A DNA stretch of 64,000 nt from Novosphingobium sp. RL4 (GCF_035658495.1 NZ_CP141945.1:1-64000), one strand, 5' to 3'. Shown: positions 16,583 through 28,100, counted from the first letter of the stretch. Notes: generated from the sequence alone by a model not told the origin. Translations and numbers: made by a program.

Positions 16583-17340
16583 CCCAGCCAGCGCAGCACC
16601 TCGCCGGGGTGGTGAACCGCCTTGCCCCGGGCGGGCGCTGGGCGGTCGATCATGAGCACGGGCACGCCGAGGCGGCGCGCGGCGATGAGCTTGGCCTCCG
16701 CCCCGGTGCCCCCGGCATTCTTGCAGACGATCAGGTCGATGGCATGGTCCCGCAGCAGGCGCGTGTCGGCCTCGGCGGTGAAGGGGCCGCGATCGACCAC
16801 CAGATGATGGTCGGGAAGCGCGGGCGCCTGTTCCGGGCGGTCCACGAAGCGCAGCAGGTAGTGGTGCTGACCCTGCACCGCGAAAGCGTTCACATGCATC
16901 CGGCCGAGTGCCAGCATGACCCTGCGCGGCGGCCCGGCAAGCGCCGAAACGGCGGCCTCGATATCCGCCGCATGCTGCCAGCGGTCGCCTCGGGCGGGTT
17001 GCCACGGGGGGCGGGTGAGCCGGATGTGCGGCGTTGCAGTGTTCCGGGCGGCGGCCAGCGCGTGCGCGCTCATGGTCGCGGCGAACGGATGCGTGGCATC
17101 TACCAGATGGGTGACCCGGTGTTCCCGCAAATAGCGTTCCAGTCCCTCGATGCCGCCGAAACCGCCGATACGCACCGGCACCGGCTGCGCCTTCGGCCGT
17201 TCGACGCGCCCCGCATAGCTCAGTGTCGCGGTGAGCCCGCGCTCCGCCAGGGAGGCGACCAGCGCGCTGGCTTCCGTCGTCCCGCCGAGAACCAGGATAT
17301 GGGAAATGCCGGAAACTCCTGAACAGCCATGGCTTACCAT
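16558..17340 (-). CDS. cobK: Precorrin-6A reductase
   Basis: An NADPH-dependent reductase that converts precorrin-6A to precorrin-6B. Motifs include ILVLGGTTEASALVASLAERG, VDATHPFAATMSAHA, and the late KNAGGTGAEAKLIAARRLGVPVL. The coordinates use the nearest ATG (17340, 260 residues), which lacks a ribosome-binding site and overlaps divergent cobL by 35 bases. An ATT codon at 17307 has AGGAG eight bases upstream and would give the usual N-terminus (ISHILVLGGTT). It is the only cob gene here on the minus strand. Confidence 0.9.
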   Translation of the reverse strand: MVSHGCSGVSGISHILVLGGTTEASALVASLAERGLTATLSYAGRVERPKAQPVPVRIGGFGGIEGLERYLREHRVTHLVDATHPFAATMSAHALAAARNTATPHIRLTRPPWQPARGDRWQHAADIEAAVSALAGPPRRVMLALGRMHVNAFAVQGQHHYLLRFVDRPEQAPALPDHHLVVDRGPFTAEADTRLLRDHAIDLIVCKNAGGTGAEAKLIAARRLGVPVLMIDRPAPARGKAVHHPGEVLRWLGHAADRGV

Positions 17341-18514
17341 CGTCGGCATGGGTGAGGACGGGCTTTCCGGTCTCTCCGATGCAAGCCGCGAGGCACTGGC
17401 CGGTGCCGAACTGGTGACCGGCGCCGCACGCCACCTCGGGCTCCTGCCCGCCTCTACAGGTGAGCGGATGACGTGGCCAGTGCCCTTCGCCGATGGACTG
17501 GAACCGCTGCTGGCCCATCGCGGCAGGCGCGTGGTCATGCTGGCATCGGGCGATCCGTTCTGGTTCGGCGCAGGCAGTGTCGTGACCCGGCATCTGCGAC
17601 GGGACGAATGGACCGCGCATCCCGCACCTTCGGTCTTTGCGCTGGCCGCCTCGCGGCTTGGCTGGCCGATCGAGGGCACGGCCTGCCTCGGCCTTCACGC
17701 GGCGCCGCTTGGCCGCCTGCGCCGCCACATCGCACCGGGGCGAAGGGCGCTGGTTTTGGTTCGTGACGGCGCGGCGGCGGTGGCGGTGGCCCGTTATCTC
17801 GCGGAACTGGGCTTCGGAGCTTCGGAGCTTTCCGTGCTCGAAGCGCTGGGCGGCCCGCGCGAGCGCATACGCCATTCGGCCGCGGAAGAGCTTGACTTCG
17901 CCGATATCGCGCACCCCGCGGCGCTGGGTATCCGTTTTGCCGGAAACGGCGCGGTTCTGCCCTGCGGCACCGGCCTGCCGGACGACTGGTTCGCGCATGA
18001 CGGACAGATCAGCAAGCGCCCGGTGCGGGCCCTCACGCTTTCGGCGCTGGCGCCGCGTCAGGGCGAGACCCTGTGGGATATCGGCACCGGCTCGGGGTCC
18101 ATTGCGATAGAGTGGCTGCTTGCGCACCCGGACATGCAGGCCATTGCCTTCGAGAGCGACCCCGCGCGTGCGGCGCGGGCGCGGGCCAATGCGGCGGCGC
18201 TGGGGGCCGATCGGCTGTCCGTGGTGGAAGGCCGCGCGCCTGCCGTGCTGGCCGGGCAGGCCGCGCCCGATGCGGTTTTCATCGGCGGCGGGCTCTGTGC
18301 GGAGCTTCTGGAATGTCTCTGGACCGTGCTGAGGCCGGGCGCACGTCTCGTCGCCAATGCCGTCACACTGGAATCGGAGGCCTTGCTGGCGCAATGGCAC
18401 GGGGCGAGGGGGGGCAGTCTCCTGCGGATCGAACTGTCCGAAGCGGCGCCGCTGGGCGCGAAGCGCGGCTGGAGGGCAAGCTATCCGATCGTCCAGTGGA
18501 GCGTGGTGCTGTGA
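17306..18514 (+). CDS. cobL: Precorrin-6Y C5,15-methyltransferase (decarboxylating)
   Basis: A 402-residue fusion of a CbiE-like tetrapyrrole methylase (about residues 8-200; TIVGMGEDGLSGLS, LASGDPFWFGAG) and a CbiT-like class I methyltransferase (about 225-400; LWDIGTGSGSIAIEWLL, DAVFIGGGL). It methylates C5 and C15 and removes the C12 acetate carboxyl, giving precorrin-8X. AGGATAT lies upstream of the ATG. The start codon sits inside the 5' end of divergent cobK. cobE follows with a four-base overlap. Confidence 0.95.
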   Translation: MPETPEQPWLTIVGMGEDGLSGLSDASREALAGAELVTGAARHLGLLPASTGERMTWPVPFADGLEPLLAHRGRRVVMLASGDPFWFGAGSVVTRHLRRDEWTAHPAPSVFALAASRLGWPIEGTACLGLHAAPLGRLRRHIAPGRRALVLVRDGAAAVAVARYLAELGFGASELSVLEALGGPRERIRHSAAEELDFADIAHPAALGIRFAGNGAVLPCGTGLPDDWFAHDGQISKRPVRALTLSALAPRQGETLWDIGTGSGSIAIEWLLAHPDMQAIAFESDPARAARARANAAALGADRLSVVEGRAPAVLAGQAAPDAVFIGGGLCAELLECLWTVLRPGARLVANAVTLESEALLAQWHGARGGSLLRIELSEAAPLGAKRGWRASYPIVQWSVVL

Positions 18515-18876
18515 TCGTGGCTGGTTTCGGATTTCGCGCGGGCGCGAACCTCGTCTCTCTGGAGCGCGCGCTGGAAGGGGCCTGCGCAGGCCTGCCGCCG
18601 ATTGCGGCGCTGGCCGCCCCTTGCGACAAGGCCCCCCAGCTCAAGGCGCTGGCCGACCGTCTCGGCCTGCCGCTGCTGGCCATCGATGCCGAGCGGCTCC
18701 GCGCCGCATCCACGATCACCCGCTCCGCCGCAAGCCTTGCCGCGCGGGGAACCGGCAGCGTGGCCGAAGCTGCCGCGCTTGCCGCCTGCGGTCCGGCCGC
18801 GAGGCTGCTCGCCCCCCGCCACGTTTCATCTGACCGCATGGCGACTTGCGCCATCGCCGAGGGAGTTCAACCATGA
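18511..18876 (+). CDS. cobE: CobE/CbiG C-terminal-domain protein
   Basis: A 121-residue protein matching the CobE (CbiG_C) family: [40 protein letters not shown], and [12 protein letters not shown]. CobE is required in the aerobic pathway and has been linked to acetaldehyde/acyl removal during ring contraction and to delivery of intermediates; its chemistry is not settled. The GTG start overlaps the cobL stop (GTGA). Confidence 0.9.
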   Translation: MIVAGFGFRAGANLVSLERALEGACAGLPPIAALAAPCDKAPQLKALADRLGLPLLAIDAERLRAASTITRSAASLAARGTGSVAEAAALAACGPAARLLAPRHVSSDRMATCAIAEGVQP

Positions 18877-19658
18877 CCGTTCATTTCATCGGAGCCGGTC
18901 CCGGCGCGCCCGACCTGTTGACGCTGCGCGGGCGAGATCTGATCGCGGCGAGCCCGGTGTGCCTCTATGCCGGTTCGCTCGTGCCTGCCGCCATCCTCGA
19001 CCATTGCCCGCCGGGCGCGCGCATCGTGAACACCGCTTCGATGGCGCTGGACGAAATCGTGGCCGCGATCCGCGAAGCCCATGACGCGGGGCAGGACGTG
19101 GCGCGGCTCCATTCGGGCGACCTATCGATCTGGTCGGCCATGGGGGAGCAGGTCAGGCGGCTGCGGGCGCTGGGCATTCCGTTCACGGTGACCCCCGGCG
19201 TTCCGGCATTCGCGGCGGCGGCGGCAGCGCTGGAGGCCGAATTGACGGTGCCCGCGCTGGCCCAGTCGCTGGTCCTTACCCGCACGCCCGGGCGGGCGAG
19301 CGCCATGCCCGAGGCCGAGAGCCTGACACGGTTCGCCGCGACCGGAGCGACGCTGGCGATTCACCTGTCGATCCACAATCTCGGGCAGGTGGTGCGGGAT
19401 CTGCTCCCCGCTTACGGCACGGATTGCCCGGTCGCCGTGGTGTGGCGGGCAAGCTGGCCGGACGAGCGTGTCGTGCGCGCCAGCCTCGGTTCGGTGGAAG
19501 CCGCGGTGGCGGGGAGCATGGAGCGGACGGCGCTGATCCTCGTGGGCAAGGCGCTGGGGCAGGGCGTGTCCGGCGAGAGCAGCCTCTATGCCGCAGGTTA
19601 CGACCGCCGGTTCCGCCCGCAAACGGCCGAATCCCGGTTCGCCGGGCTGGAAGAGTGA
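18873..19658 (+). CDS. cobM: Precorrin-4 C11-methyltransferase
   Basis: A 261-residue tetrapyrrole methylase producing precorrin-5. It has [17 protein letters not shown], the CobM-typical [33 protein letters not shown], and [15 protein letters not shown] motifs. The ATG at 18873 overlaps the cobE stop by four bases. Confidence 0.95.
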   Translation: MTVHFIGAGPGAPDLLTLRGRDLIAASPVCLYAGSLVPAAILDHCPPGARIVNTASMALDEIVAAIREAHDAGQDVARLHSGDLSIWSAMGEQVRRLRALGIPFTVTPGVPAFAAAAAALEAELTVPALAQSLVLTRTPGRASAMPEAESLTRFAATGATLAIHLSIHNLGQVVRDLLPAYGTDCPVAVVWRASWPDERVVRASLGSVEAAVAGSMERTALILVGKALGQGVSGESSLYAAGYDRRFRPQTAESRFAGLEE

Positions 19659-19665
19659 CGGCCGC

Positions 19666-20413
19666 GTGATCGACCTTCATCTCATCGGGATCGGCACCGG
19701 CAATCCCGATCACTTGACCTTGGCGGCGGTGAAGGCACTGAACCAGGCGGACCTGATCCTGTTGCCGCGTAAGGGCGAACGCAAGTCGGACCTGCTGGAC
19801 CTGCGCCGCGCGATCTGCGGTGCCGTGCTGACGCAGCCCGTGCGCATCGCCGAATTCGATCTGCCGGAACGCTCGCCGGTGCCGCCCTACCTTGAGGCGG
19901 TGGGAGACTGGCACGGCGCAATCGCCCGCGTCTGGGCCGATCAGATCGGTGCGCATCTGCCGCAGGGCGGCAAGCTGGCGCTGCTGGTCTGGGGAGATCC
20001 CTCCCTTTACGACAGCACGCTGCGGATCGCGGGCCTGCTCGCGGAGGGCGGAATGGCCCTGCGCACGCAGGTCGTGCCGGGCATAACCAGCATCCAGGCA
20101 CTGACGGCGGCGCATTGCATCCCGCTCAACACTCTGGGTTCACCCGTCACGATCACCACCGGACGCCGCCTTCGGGAGGATGGGTGGCCGCAGGGCGCGG
20201 AAACGGTCGTGGTCATGCTTGATGGCATGTGCGCTTTTTCCGCGCTGCCGCAAGAGGGCCTGACGATCTGGTGGGGCGCCTATCTCGGCATGGCACATGA
20301 AGCGCTGGTCCACGGGCCGCTGGCCACGGCCGGGCCGCAGATCGTCCGGCACCGGGCCGAACTGCGCGCCAGCCATGGCTGGATCATGGACGTCTACCTG
20401 CTGCGCCGGGCCG

Positions 20414-20421
<8 letters not shown>
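19666..20421 (+). CDS. cobF: Precorrin-6A synthase (deacetylating)
   Basis: A 251-residue methylase that methylates C1 and releases acetate, giving precorrin-6A. It is specific to the aerobic pathway. Motifs are LIGIGTGNPDHLTLAAVKAL, LLPRKGERKSDLLDLRR and WGDPSLYDSTLRI. The GTG start lies eight bases after the cobM stop, with GAAGAG upstream. The stop overlaps the convergent serine-acetyltransferase gene by eight bases. With cobI, G, J, M, K, L and H it completes precorrin-2 to hydrogenobyrinate. Confidence 0.95.
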
Positions 20422-21400
<979 letters not shown>

Positions 21401-21519
21401 ATTCCCGGCCAATTACCGTGCTTCCCTCGAAAGAAACGGCGATGCCCCTGCCGCTTTCCGGTGCGGGGCTGGCGACCCCGTCCGAGGGAATCCCACGGGG
21501 CCGATCGGTCCACGCCGCC

Positions 21520-22371
21520 TCAGCGCAGCACTTCGCCCTCGATCGTGATGCGATGCATTTCGCGGCGGTGGCCGTGATAATCGTTGTAGGCGTAATGCCA
21601 GGTCGCGCGGTTGTCCCAGAAGGCGATCGAGCCGTCCCGCCAGTGGAAATCCTCCTGGAATTCCGGCTTCACGCAGTGTGCGTAGATCTCCTGGAGCAAC
21701 TCCTGGGAAGCGTCTTCGGAAAGGCCCTGGATGCGCACCGTGAAACTGGGGTTCACGTAGATCGCGCGCTTGCCGCTGAGCGGATGGGTTATCACCATCG
21801 GATGAACCGGATCGTCCAGCACGTCGGCCGCGCCGGAGTTGCCGATGCGGCCGTCCTGTCGGGTATCCTGCGCGGCTTCGTAGACCCCGGCCTTGCTGCC
21901 GAAGACATGGCGCGCCGAATGGACGGCGCTGCGGCCTTCGATCCGGGCGCGCAGGGCTTCGGGCAGGCCGTCATAGGCGGCATACATCGAGGCGAAGGCC
22001 GTCGCGCCGCCTTGCGCGGGCAGTTCGCGGGCGACAAGGATCGATCCAAGCGCGGGCTCGAAATCGTAGGAATGGTCCGTATGCCAGCCGCCGCCGATAT
22101 TGTGCTGCTGATCCGGTTCCTTCACGACGAGCGCGATCTCGGGATAGCCCGGGTGCGCGGCGAAGAAGCGGTTGATGTTGATCTCCCCCCAGTTCCGGGC
22201 GAAGGCGATGTGCTGTTCCTCGCTGATGGACTGATCGCGGAAGAACACCACCCCATGCTCCGCGAAGGCGGCGCGAATGGCGGCAAGATCACCGGTTGCG
22301 AAGGGCCGGGACAAGTCGATGCCCAGGATTTCGGCACCGACGCGCCCGTGCTTGCGGATTTCGAGAGTCAT
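21520..22371 (-). CDS. TauD/TfdA-family Fe(II)/2-oxoglutarate dioxygenase
   Basis: A 283-residue dioxygenase with the facial triad His97-x-Asp99 (WHTDHSY) and His259 (WDNRATWHYAYNDY). The 2-oxoglutarate-binding Arg is in HGHRREMHR. Members oxidise taurine, alkylsulfonates, alkylsulfates or aryloxyalkanoates; the neighbouring cysteine-synthesis gene favours an organosulfur substrate, but this is inference. It is followed on the same strand by epsC after a 119-base gap. Confidence 0.88.
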   Translation of the reverse strand: MTLEIRKHGRVGAEILGIDLSRPFATGDLAAIRAAFAEHGVVFFRDQSISEEQHIAFARNWGEININRFFAAHPGYPEIALVVKEPDQQHNIGGGWHTDHSYDFEPALGSILVARELPAQGGATAFASMYAAYDGLPEALRARIEGRSAVHSARHVFGSKAGVYEAAQDTRQDGRIGNSGAADVLDDPVHPMVITHPLSGKRAIYVNPSFTVRIQGLSEDASQELLQEIYAHCVKPEFQEDFHWRDGSIAFWDNRATWHYAYNDYHGHRREMHRITIEGEVLR

Positions 22372-22936
22372 GCCGAAACCTTTTCTTGGCCGGATTTCCG
22401 GATGGATCGGTGCAAACCGGTGTCGTGAAAACTCATCCTTCGTATCGCCCCTGAGTTATGGGGAACACGAAGCCTGGCGTTGTCGCCCCGAGCATCGCGC
22501 GCTTTAGCTGTTGGTTACGCGGAGCAAGCTGCTTCCCGGTCAAAAGCCGCGGACTGGAAAATACTGCGGAAGAGCGAGCCAGGTTCCCCTCGCCTTCATT
22601 CTCAACCTATTTAATTGACATTAAGGCGTCAAGCGACCGGGGTCAGCCGACCGGGCTTTCCTGCGAAAACTATTCTTTGCTTGCGCCAAGCCTGCCTTGG
22701 AGCGTCGCAGATGATGCAGCGAGGCAACCCGCAAATCGAATCCAGCAAATCGATTTATCCGCAGGGCGATATCCATAGCATCGATTTGTATACGGACGCG
22801 CGGCACGGGACTATCCTGACTGGACGGTCGTTCTCTTCCAGACGGCAGGCGGGTCTACAGAGACTGCCGGGAGGAGAAAAATACAGGCCGCTCAATAACA
22901 TCCAGGCGAACCTGGAGTTGGGAAGGAGTTTGACGA
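22372..22936. other. 565-base intergenic region
   Basis: No convincing gene on either strand. It must contain the leftward promoter for the dioxygenase and the rightward promoter for the small gene at 22937. A TTGACA -35-like element occurs at about 22615. A 5' leader of unusual length or an unannotated small RNA is possible. I recognise no known riboswitch class. Confidence 0.5.
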
Positions 22937-23212
22937 GTGGAAGAAGGTTTCGAAGTCGATTCGGGCGACAAGGCCATCATCATCCTGCAGAGCCTGATCT
23001 GCTACCTGCGCGAGAAGAACGTGCTCAGCCGGGCGGACATCCAGGAACTGCGCGATCGCGTCGATGCGCGCATCCTTGCGGTTGAAGGTGCCGCCGCGGA
23101 AAAGGCGATGCCGTGCAATTCGGCCGCTGCCGTGGCCGCCGCGCGCGAAATGGCAAGCCTCGATGAATATTGCGGCAAGCGCTACGGCGGGAAGCACCGC
23201 AAGGCGCACTGA
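22937..23212 (+). CDS. Small hypothetical protein
   Basis: A 91-residue protein starting at GTG with a strong AAGGAG eight bases upstream. Residues 10-50 read like two amphipathic helices (DKAIIILQSLICYLREKNVLSRADIQELRDRVDAR), and the tail is basic (CGKRYGGKHRKAH). It has no recognised domain. Good ribosome-binding site, typical codon use and a terminator-like hairpin behind it support a real gene. Confidence 0.7.
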   Translation: MEEGFEVDSGDKAIIILQSLICYLREKNVLSRADIQELRDRVDARILAVEGAAAEKAMPCNSAAAVAAAREMASLDEYCGKRYGGKHRKAH

Positions 23213-23268
23213 AACGGGTCCTGGGCATGGGCCGCACGGGGCGGCCTTGCCTGTCTGAAAACAGGCTG

Positions 23269-23289
23269 CCGGCCTGTTTCCGAGATTGC
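23269..23289. terminator. Hairpin between the small gene and tetR
   Basis: AAACAGGC, five bases, GCCTGTTT: an 8-base stem ending in T3 on the plus strand. On the minus strand it also ends in T3. It lies between two convergent genes and may terminate both. Confidence 0.6.
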
Positions 23290-23296
23290 CTGTTCG

Positions 23297-23920
23297 CTAT
23301 ATTGCTTGCAGCGCGGCGACGATCATCCGCGCGGAGTGTTCTGCCGTGCGTTCGGCGCTCAACCTCGGCAGCGACATGCTGCGATGACCGAGCCCGAAAA
23401 GGCAGCCCAGCATCATCTCGACGGCGCCTTCCAGTTCCTCGCCCGTCAGATTCCGGTTCGCGGCGCACGCGAATTCGCGAAGATAATCCCGAAATTGCTC
23501 GCACATGGAACCGATCGTGCGTCCCACTCGTTCGTTGCGGAAGCCTTCGGCAAGGATGTCGAAGGACAATGCCTCGTGCCCTTCGTCAATGACTTGCAGG
23601 AACAGTTCCCGGAAGGTTTCCAGGACAGTCAGTTCGCCCTGATCAAGACGTCGACGCAGATCATCAAGTTCGGTAAGCTTTTCATCGAAATCGGCAATTA
23701 CGATCGCCTCGATAATCTCTTCCTTGCTTTTGAAGGAGCGATAGATCAGCCCGACCGACATCTCCGCAGCAGCAGCCAGTTCCGACATCGACGTCTGGTG
23801 GAAACCGTTCGTTGCGAACAGTTCCCGCGCTGCGTTTCGGATCCGATCCCTGCTGGGTACTTTTTGCTGCACTGCACCCATTTTTCGTTCTCGTACGTAT
23901 TTTTCGCTTGTATTCTCCAT
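23297..23920 (-). CDS. TetR-family repressor of the adjacent efflux operon
   Basis: A 207-residue regulator. The N-terminal TetR HTH is at about residues 25-70 (RIRNAARELFATNGFHQTSMSELAAAAEMSVGLIYRSF written in part: TSMSELAAAAEMSVGLIYR). The C-terminal ligand domain resembles AcrR/TetR_C-type helices. It is divergent from an RND pump, with a palindromic operator in between, so it most likely represses the pump and itself. An internal Met (residue 14) is an alternative start. Confidence 0.88.
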   Translation of the reverse strand: MENTSEKYVRERKMGAVQQKVPSRDRIRNAARELFATNGFHQTSMSELAAAAEMSVGLIYRSFKSKEEIIEAIVIADFDEKLTELDDLRRRLDQGELTVLETFRELFLQVIDEGHEALSFDILAEGFRNERVGRTIGSMCEQFRDYLREFACAANRNLTGEELEGAVEMMLGCLFGLGHRSMSLPRLSAERTAEHSARMIVAALQAI

Positions 23921-23945
23921 GGCCGATTTCTAGTGGCGATGCAAT

Positions 23946-23961
23946 GTGAATGATCGTTCAC
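23946..23961. promoter_or_regulatory. TetR operator of the efflux operon
   Basis: GTGAATGATCGTTCAC has perfect GTGAA/TTCAC arms around a GATC centre. It lies in the 79-base gap between the divergent repressor and the membrane-fusion gene, 39 bases before the pump start codon, which is a typical operator position. Confidence 0.75.
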
Positions 23962-23999
23962 TCTCAAATTGCCCCCCAACGATCGCAACGGATGAACCA

Positions 24000-25145
24000 A
24001 TGCAAAAGGCGATGATTATCGGGTTTCTGGCGTGCGCCTCGGCGCTTGCGCTGAGTGCATGTGGAGAGCAGCAGCCGTCTGCGCCGCCTCCGCCCGAAGT
24101 CGGTGTCGTGACGCTCACGACCGAATCAGCAGCGCTGACGAATGAACTCCCCGGCCGTATTACCGCGCTGGAAACGGCGGATGTCCGGCCCCAGATCACC
24201 GGTGTAATCCGGCGCCGGCTGTTCACCGAGGGCAGCAACGTGCAGGCCGGCCAGCTTCTCTACGAGATCGAGGACGCGCCTTACCGTGCGGCCGTGGCGC
24301 AGGCGCAGGGCTCGCTGGCCACCGCCAATGCGACGATCCGCTCCACCGCGCTCCAGGCCCAGCGCTACAAGGACCTGATCGCGATCAACGCGGTCAGCCG
24401 GCAGCAATACGATGATGCCGCCGCCGCCGCGCAGCAGGCGCGGGCCAATGTTGCGGCGCAGCAAGGTGCGCTCCAGGCCGCGCAGGTGAACCAGAACTTC
24501 ACGCGCATCCGCGCGCCGATCTCGGGCCGTATCGGCCGTTCGCTGTTCACGCCGGGCGCGCTCGTTTCGGCCGCGCAGGCGGACGCTCTGGCGACGATCC
24601 AGCGTACCGACAGCGTCTATGTCGACGTGACCCAGTCGGCCGCCCAGATCATCGACCTCAAGCAGGCGATGGCCGCCGGGGGTGTCAGCGAAGCCGACGG
24701 CGCCCGCGTCCAGCTCATCCTGCCGAACGGTTCGGTCTACCCGATCGAAGGCCGCCTCCAGTTTGCCGACGTCACCGTGGACCAGAGCTCCGGCTCCGTG
24801 ATCCTGCGCGCGACCTTCCCGAACCCCAACGGCCTGCTGCTGCCGGGCATGTATGTCCGCGCCAAGCTGGTCGAGGGCCTGCGCAGCAATGTCATCCTCG
24901 CACCCCAGCAGGGCGTCACGCGCGATCCGCGCGGCCGGGCTACCGCGATGGTCGTGGGCAAGGACAACAAGGTCGAGCAGCGCCAGATCGAAACCGATCG
25001 CGCCGTCGGCGACAAGTGGATCGTCACCAAGGGCCTCAACGTCGGCGACAGGCTGATCGTCGAGGGTCTCGTAAACCTGCGGCCGGGCACGGTCGTCAAG
25101 GCGGGCATGCCGCAGCAGATCACGACCGCGGGCGGGGCGAAGTAA
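24000..25145 (+). CDS. RND efflux periplasmic adaptor (membrane-fusion lipoprotein)
   Basis: A 381-residue AcrA/MexA-type adaptor. It has a lipoprotein signal with Cys21 in LALSACGEQQ. The barrel-sandwich (lipoyl) halves are around RPQITGVIRRRLFTEGSNVQAG and FTRIRAPISGRIGRSLFTPGALV, flanking an alanine/glutamine-rich coiled-coil hairpin. It links the inner-membrane pump to the outer-membrane channel. ATG 24000 directly begins the lipoprotein signal; a frame extending upstream would run through the operator. The RND gene follows three bases later. Confidence 0.93.
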   Translation: MQKAMIIGFLACASALALSACGEQQPSAPPPPEVGVVTLTTESAALTNELPGRITALETADVRPQITGVIRRRLFTEGSNVQAGQLLYEIEDAPYRAAVAQAQGSLATANATIRSTALQAQRYKDLIAINAVSRQQYDDAAAAAQQARANVAAQQGALQAAQVNQNFTRIRAPISGRIGRSLFTPGALVSAAQADALATIQRTDSVYVDVTQSAAQIIDLKQAMAAGGVSEADGARVQLILPNGSVYPIEGRLQFADVTVDQSSGSVILRATFPNPNGLLLPGMYVRAKLVEGLRSNVILAPQQGVTRDPRGRATAMVVGKDNKVEQRQIETDRAVGDKWIVTKGLNVGDRLIVEGLVNLRPGTVVKAGMPQQITTAGGAK

Positions 25146-25148
25146 CCC

Positions 25149-28100
25149 ATGTCCCGGTATTTCATCGACAGACCCATCTTCGCATGGGTCATCGCCATCG
25201 TCATGATGCTTGCGGGCGTCCTGGCGATCCGTTCGCTCGCCGTGGCCCAGTTCCCCGAGATCGCGGCCCCCGCCGTCCAGATCTCCACCAGCTATCCCGG
25301 TGCGAATGCCGAGACGCTGGAAAGCACGACGACCCAGGTCATCGAGCAACAGCTTAAGGGCATCGACCACCTTCGCTATTTCTCGTCATCGAGCGATGGC
25401 GCCGGCAACCTTACCGTGACCCTGACCTTCGAGCAGGGCACCGATCCCGACATCGCGCAGGTCCAGGTCCAGAACAAGCTCACGCAGGCCACGCCGCTGC
25501 TGCCGCAGGAAGTGCAGTTGCAGGGCCTTCGCGTGACCAAGTCCACCGCGACCTTCCTGATGGTCATGGCCGTCTATGCTGATGACGGCATTCACGACCA
25601 GGAGGACGCGGGCGATTTCGTTGCGAGTTCGCTGCAGGACCCGATCAGCCGCGTCAACGGCGTGGGCGACACGCAGCTTCTGGGTGCGCAATATTCCATG
25701 CGCGTCTGGCTTGACCCGTACAAGATGGCCAACCTCGGCGTCACGACTTCGGACGTGACCTCGGCGATCCAGGCGCAGAACGCGCAGGTTTCGGCGGGCC
25801 AGATCGGCGGTACGCCTTCGCCCAAGGGGCAGGCGCTCAACGCCACGATCACCGCGCAGTCCCGCCTGCGCACGGCCGAGCAGTTCCGCCAGATCATGCT
25901 CCGCAACAACACCGACGGTTCCGTCGTCCACCTGTCCGACGTCGCGCGCGTCGAGATGGGCGCGGAAAACTACAGCTTCGGCGCCAAGCTCAACGGCTAT
26001 CCGGCTGCCGGTTTCGGCATCAAGCTGGCACCGGGCGCGAATGCGCTCGACACCGTCGAAGCCGTGAAAACCCAGATCGACCAGCTCTCCAAGAACTTCC
26101 CGAGCTGGGTGAAGTACAAGTTCCCGGTCGACAATTCGACCTTCGTGAAGCTCTCGGTGGAGCAGGTGATCCACACGCTCGTGGAAGCCGTGGTGCTCGT
26201 CTTCATCGTCATGTTCCTGTTCCTCCAGAACTGGCGCGCGACGCTGATCCCGACCATCGCCGTTCCCGTCGTGTTGCTGGGCTCGCTCGCGATCCTGCAA
26301 CTGGCCGGCTTCACCATCAACACGCTAACCCTGTTCGGCATGGTGCTGGCGATCGGCCTGCTGGTCGATGACGCCATCGTCGTGGTCGAGAACGTCGAAC
26401 GTCTCATCCAGGACGAGGGGCTGAGCCCCAAGGAAGCGGCCCGCCGCTCGATGGACGAGATCAGCGGCGCGCTGGTCGGCATCGGCCTCGTGCTTTCGGC
26501 GGTGTTCCTGCCGATGGCGTTCTTCGGCGGTTCCACCGGCGTCATCTTCCGCCAGTTCTCGATCACCATCGTCTCATCGATGGTGCTCTCGGTGATCGTG
26601 GCGCTCGTCCTTACGCCGGCGCTCTGCGCCACGATCCTCAAGCCCAGCTCACACGGCCACGGCCACGGCGAAGGCAAGCGGACCGGTATCGCGGGCATGT
26701 TCAACCGCTTCTTCGACTGGTTCAACCGGACCTTCGATCGCGGCGTCGAGCGCTACGGCAAGGCGGTGGACAAGGTCGAACACCGCTGGGGCCGGACCAT
26801 GCTGGTCTACGCCGCCATCGTGGTGGGCATGGGCCTTATCTTCCTGCGTCTTCCCGGCGGCTTCCTGCCGGACGAGGACCAGGGCATCCTGATGAACCAG
26901 GTGTCGCTGCCCGCCGGTACGACGATGGAGGAGACCGAGCGCACGCTGGCGCGTGTCCGCGATCACTACCTCAAGGACGAAAAGGCCAACGTGGCCGACG
27001 TCTTCACGATTTCCGGCTTCGGTTTCGTGGGGCAGGGCCAGAACGTGGGCCTCGCCTTCGTGCGCATGAAGGACTGGTCGGAGCGCAAGGGCGCGGAGAA
27101 CACCGTGATGGCGGTGGCCCAGCGTGCCAACATGGCGTTCCAGAAGATCACGTCTGGCATGGTGATCGCCTTCGCGCCGCCCGCCGTCCAGGAACTGGGC
27201 AATGCGACCGGGTTCGAGTTCCAGCTCGTCGATCGCGGGGGCCTCGGCCACCAGAAGTTGCTGGAGGCGCGCAATCAGTTCCTCGGCATGGCCGCGGGTG
27301 ACAAGCGCCTGGCGCAAGTCCGTCCCAACGGACTGGAAGATACGCCGCAGATCAAGCTGGACGTCGATCAGGCGGCTGCCGGTGCCCTTGGCATCGCGCA
27401 GGCGGACATCAACTCGACCATCAGCACCGCCATGGGCAGCAGCTACGTCAATGACTTCATTGACCGCGACCGTGTGAAGAAGGTGTTCGTGCAGGCCGAC
27501 CAGCCGTTCCGCACGACGCCCGAATCGATCGGTGCGTTCCATGTGCGTGGCAGTTCGGGCGTGATGGCACCGATCTCCTCCTTCGCGACCACCGAGTGGA
27601 TCTACGGTCCGGCCAAGCTGGAACGCTTCAACGGCGTGTCCTCGATGCAGATCATGGGTGCTCCGGCTCCCGGCGTCTCCACCGGCGATGCGATGAAGGT
27701 CGTGGAACAGCTTGCCACCAAGCTGCCGGCCGGTGTCGGCCTCGAATGGAGCGGTATCTCCTACGAGGAAAACACCTCGGGCGGTCAGGCTCCGGCGCTT
27801 TACGCACTGTCCATGCTGATCGTGTTCCTCTGCCTTGCCGCGCTTTACGAAAGCTGGTCGGTGCCGATCGCGGTCATGCTCGTCGTGCCGCTGGGCGTGC
27901 TCGGCGCGGTGATCGCGGCGACGCTCGTGGGGCTCAACAACGACATCTACCTTCAGGTAGGTCTCATCACGACCATCGGCGTCTCGGCCAAGAACGCGAT
28001 CCTCATCGTCGAATTCGCCGAGGAGAAGATGCGGGACGGCCTCTCACCCGTGGCCGCGGCCCTGGAAGCGGGCAAACTGCGCCTGCGTCCGATCCTGATG

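Noticed and set aside
15791..18400. Very long open frame antisense to cobJ, cobK and cobL
   Set aside because: It mirrors the high-GC codon bias of recognised cob genes, has no family motifs and no ribosome-binding site.
22430..22560. Possible SAM-type riboswitch upstream of the dioxygenase and serine acetyltransferase
   Set aside because: No core consensus of any SAM riboswitch class could be matched by eye.
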